Assembly: GCA_902775835.1 (NCBI GenBank)
Contig: CACYNZ010000143.1
Coordinates: 1-9,060, forward strand
Reading direction: 5' to 3'
Source of the DNA: an uncultured Eubacteriales bacterium
GTDB taxonomy: Bacteria; Bacillota_A; Clostridia; Christensenellales; Aristaeellaceae
Length of the DNA stretch: 9,060 nucleotides
Below, piece after piece: positions 7,112-9,060 of this stretch. Made by a program: the position numbers and the translations under genes. The notes beneath the pieces are model-generated. The model was not told where the DNA came from, ran no database searches, and saw nothing but the letters and a program-made list of their open reading frames with translations. Numbering within the stretch: position 1 is the stretch's first letter; the number at the start of each line of letters is the position of its first letter.

Positions 7112-8599
7112 TCAGCCGAACTGTGTCAGTCCCAGCATCAGGGCGTTGATGAGCGGCTGGGAGAAAATGCCCAGGGCAATATTGGATGCAATGAGAAGAA
7201 TCAGGGAAAAAACATAGGCCCGTCCACGATGAAGCGGTGTAAACTGCACGTCCTCCCTCTTCTGATAGATCAGGACAACCGTACGCAGAAAATAGAGCGT
7301 GTTGAGCCAGGTGGAGATGACGAGGAAGGCCAGCGTGAGATAGCGTCTCGGATCTGTGAGCTCCACCGCGGCCAGAGCGAAATTGACTTTGCTTGCAAAC
7401 CCGCCGAGAAAGGGAAAGCCCACCATGGAGAGAGCGCCCACAGTAAAAGCGGCGGCTGTGAGCGGCGCGCGGAAACCGGATCCGCGTATATCCCGTATGG
7501 ATGCCCCGGGACTGGTGCTGACAAGGCCGTCAGCTGACAGAAACAGCATGGACTTGCAGATGGCATGGGCAAACACGTGGAACAGGGCGGCAGTCATGCC
7601 GTAGGCAGTGCCAAGTCCCATGCCCATGTAGATATATCCGAGCTGTGCCACGGACGAGAAGGCCACCATATACCGCACATCCGTCTGGTGGATTGCGTGC
7701 AGGGAACCCACGAGCATGCCGGCGAGTCCCAGCGTGAACAGCACGGCGTTGATGCCGGTGGAAGCGAACACGTCAAAGCCGATCACCCGGTAAATGATCT
7801 TCATGAGAAGGAAGATATACGCCTTGGACACCAGGGCGGCCATGATGGAAGCGCCAGCCGGTGTTGCATTGCTGTAGGCCGAGGGAACCCATGTGTGGAA
7901 AGGAAACAGTGCGCTTTTGATGCCAAGGCCCACCGTGATGAGGGCAACCACCACGGTAAGTGGTGTCTGATAGGCATCCGTCTCCTTCAGCAGGCGCACG
8001 GATTCGCGGATCGGACTCATGAGCAGGTGCCCCGTGATGTCATACAGAAGAATCACGCCGAGCAGAAAAAGTGAGGAGCCGATCATATTCATGATCATAT
8101 AGCGCGAAGCGGAGAGGAGGGGACGGCCTCCTTTCCGGGAGGCAATCAGCGGCACCGCACTCAGCGTCATAATCTCCAGAAACACATAGGCGGTGAAGAT
8201 GTCGTTGGTATAGACCTGGGCATTGAGCGCGGTGGTCATGAGAAGCAGCATGGTGCAGATGAGACCGTGGCGCTTTTCCTGGATATGATCGTTCATCCGT
8301 CTGAGCCCGCCGAGGAAGGAGAGCAGCATGACGGCCATAAAGAAGAAGGCTGTAATGGCTTCCAGAAGGCCTGCACGGATTTCATTGCCCCATGGAGCCG
8401 GGTAATGTCCCATGGAATAGGTAAAGGATTCTCCGGAAACGGTCATCCGATACAGGAAGAGTGAGGACATGACCAGTTCCGCTGTCAGCACAAGCCCGGT
8501 AAAGACATGGGCCGCCTTTCTGGGAAGCACGCTTGCCAGGGCTGCTCCGAGCAGCGGAAGGAGAATGGAAAACAGGGGAATGGAGTGCCAAAGGATCAT
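7112..8599 (-). CDS. mrpD: MrpD-like cation/proton antiporter subunit, first in row
   Basis: This 495-residue polytopic protein directly follows mrpC, the position of mrpD in Mrp operons. Its SRYMIMNMIGSSLFLLG stretch (165-181) strongly resembles MrpD/MnhD. Channel residues seen are E142 in FLEIMTLSAVPLI, K228 in GLGIKSALFPFHTWVP with H235, K259 in ALVSKAY, H341, H345 and K349 in FHVFAHAICKSMLF, and K404 in GFASK. In Mrp complexes this subunit forms one of the proton/cation translocation units. The start is the ATG at 8599, which overlaps the mrpC stop as ATGA. GAGGAGG (8607-8613) sits 7 bases upstream inside mrpC, so translation is probably coupled. The final residues (LGLTQFG) end 28 bases before the next antiporter-like gene. 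The symbol is given for its position and similarity; it could equally be written mnhD. Confidence 0.92.
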   Translation of the reverse strand: MILWHSIPLFSILLPLLGAALASVLPRKAAHVFTGLVLTAELVMSSLFLYRMTVSGESFTYSMGHYPAPWGNEIRAGLLEAITAFFFMAVMLLSFLGGLRRMNDHIQEKRHGLICTMLLLMTTALNAQVYTNDIFTAYVFLEIMTLSAVPLIASRKGGRPLLSASRYMIMNMIGSSLFLLGVILLYDITGHLLMSPIRESVRLLKETDAYQTPLTVVVALITVGLGIKSALFPFHTWVPSAYSNATPAGASIMAALVSKAYIFLLMKIIYRVIGFDVFASTGINAVLFTLGLAGMLVGSLHAIHQTDVRYMVAFSSVAQLGYIYMGMGLGTAYGMTAALFHVFAHAICKSMLFLSADGLVSTSPGASIRDIRGSGFRAPLTAAAFTVGALSMVGFPFLGGFASKVNFALAAVELTDPRRYLTLAFLVISTWLNTLYFLRTVVLIYQKREDVQFTPLHRGRAYVFSLILLIASNIALGIFSQPLINALMLGLTQFG

Positions 8600-8958
8600 T
8601 CCACATCCTCCTCGCTGGACAGCCTGGACATTTCATCCAGGTCAAGTGTATGGTACCGGGCATAGAGACGCACGGTGAGCGCCATCATGACAGCGGCGGA
8701 AGCCACGCTTACAACGATGCCCGTCAGAACCAGACCGGCAGGAATCGGATTGATGTAGGCTTCCATGCTGGTTATGCCGTTTTCAACGATGGGTGCCTTG
8801 CGTCCGCTGATATAGCCTTTTGAGGCCAGATACAGGAAAATGGCAGAGTCTGTCATGGAAAACCCGATGATTTTCTTGATCAGGTTCGGAGCTACGATCA
8901 GAAGCGTGAGGCCGATGCCGAAGAGGATCATGGCCGCGATTTCTTCATAATGGATCAT
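8596..8958 (-). CDS. mrpC: MrpC-like (NuoK-like) antiporter subunit
   Basis: This 120-residue small membrane protein has the Oxidored_q2 (NuoK/MnhC) layout of three hydrophobic helices, near residues 6-24, 28-47 and 73-98. The third helix is preceded by NPIPAGLVLTGIVVSVA (70-86), the counterpart of the DPLPQALVLTAIV signature of MrpC/MnhC. E6 lies in the first helix. The C-terminal tail (103-120) is acidic and cytoplasmic by inference. Its role is to link the small Mrp subunits to the MrpD-type channel encoded next. It starts at ATG 8958; a GTG one codon upstream (8961) is 9 bases from AAGGGGG (8971-8977) and is an equally good start. The MrpB stop lies just upstream (TAA then CGTGATG), and the stop codon overlaps the downstream ATG. 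A 25-residue upstream extension in the same frame is antisense-free but would overlap mrpB and lacks similarity, so I rejected it. Confidence 0.92.
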   Translation of the reverse strand: MIHYEEIAAMILFGIGLTLLIVAPNLIKKIIGFSMTDSAIFLYLASKGYISGRKAPIVENGITSMEAYINPIPAGLVLTGIVVSVASAAVMMALTVRLYARYHTLDLDEMSRLSSEEDVE

Positions 8959-8962
8959 CACG

Positions 8963-9060
8963 TTACAGATCCCCCTTCCGGAACAGTGTGTAAAATGCAT
9001 ACATGGTGCAGGCAACCACGAGTCCCACTGCAATGTTGAGATATGGAATCAGGCCTGCTG
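8963..9060 (-). CDS. mrpB: MrpB/MnhB-like antiporter subunit, C-terminal fragment
   Basis: Only the last 31 codons and the TAA stop (8963-8965) of this gene are inside the window; it continues beyond base 9060. The readable end is AGLIPYLNIAVGLVVACTMYAFYTLFRKGDL. The PYLNIAVGLVV stretch matches the closing helix of the MnhB domain, which commonly has an LNIAIGLKV-type sequence, and it lies immediately upstream of mrpC as mrpB does. In Mrp complexes MrpB is a membrane subunit next to MrpC. Whether this gene is a plain MrpB or one fused to an MrpA C-terminal domain cannot be seen here. Identity rests on a short segment plus synteny. Confidence 0.75.
   Translation of the reverse strand, partial: AGLIPYLNIAVGLVVACTMYAFYTLFRKGDL
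8971..8977 (-). promoter_or_regulatory. Ribosome binding site of mrpC
   Basis: On the minus strand this reads AAGGGGG within the end of the MrpB-like gene. It is 9 bases before GTG (8961) and 12 before ATG (8958). The spacing slightly favours the GTG; either start leaves the protein essentially unchanged. Confidence 0.45.

Noticed and set aside
8959..9033. 25-residue N-terminal extension of MrpC starting at 9033
   Set aside because: It overlaps the MrpB-like gene and gives a non-homologous, cysteine-rich leader; the ATG at 8958 begins the MrpC-like sequence after the MrpB stop.

Overview
This 9,060-base window, at moderately high GC, looks like the chromosome of a low-oxygen, gut-type Firmicute, in the Lachnospiraceae or Erysipelotrichaceae range. 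That placement is an inference from three things: purine-rich GGAGG-type ribosome binding sites, tightly packed operons, and the resemblance of the proteins to Clostridia-like Mrp and ABC exporter families. It is not a species call. Every supported gene lies on the minus strand, so transcription runs from high to low coordinates. The long plus-strand reading frames are antisense shadows of these genes.

Region 1 (9060 down to 1894) is the 3' part of a Mrp/MnhBCD-type cation/proton antiporter operon. In transcription order it holds the last 31 codons of an MrpB-like subunit, an intact MrpC (NuoK-like), an MrpD-like subunit, two further NuoM/NuoN/MrpD-like subunits, and a final 731-residue HyfB/NuoL/MrpA-like subunit with a C-terminal extension of roughly 185 residues. 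Gaps are 28 bases or less, or 4-base ATGA overlaps, and each start has a recognisable ribosome binding site, so this is one polycistronic unit. Its promoter and any small MrpE/F/G-type subunits, hydrogenase-like or redox subunits must lie beyond base 9060. Four consecutive antiporter-like proton-channel subunits is more than canonical Mrp (two, A and D) or complex I (three, L, M and N). This is the most notable feature of the window. Together the products should form a large membrane arm that exchanges protons for Na+ or another cation, either alone or coupled to an unseen module.

Region 2 (1893 to 1791) is a 103-base gap. It has no convincing intrinsic terminator but carries two promoter-like hexamer pairs reading toward the next genes.

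Region 3 (1790 down to 1) is a two-gene ABC-2 type exporter operon: an ATPase and, by an ATGA overlap, a large membrane permease that runs off the left edge. Its substrate cannot be told from the sequence. No RNA genes, insertion sequences, CRISPR arrays or attachment sites were seen.
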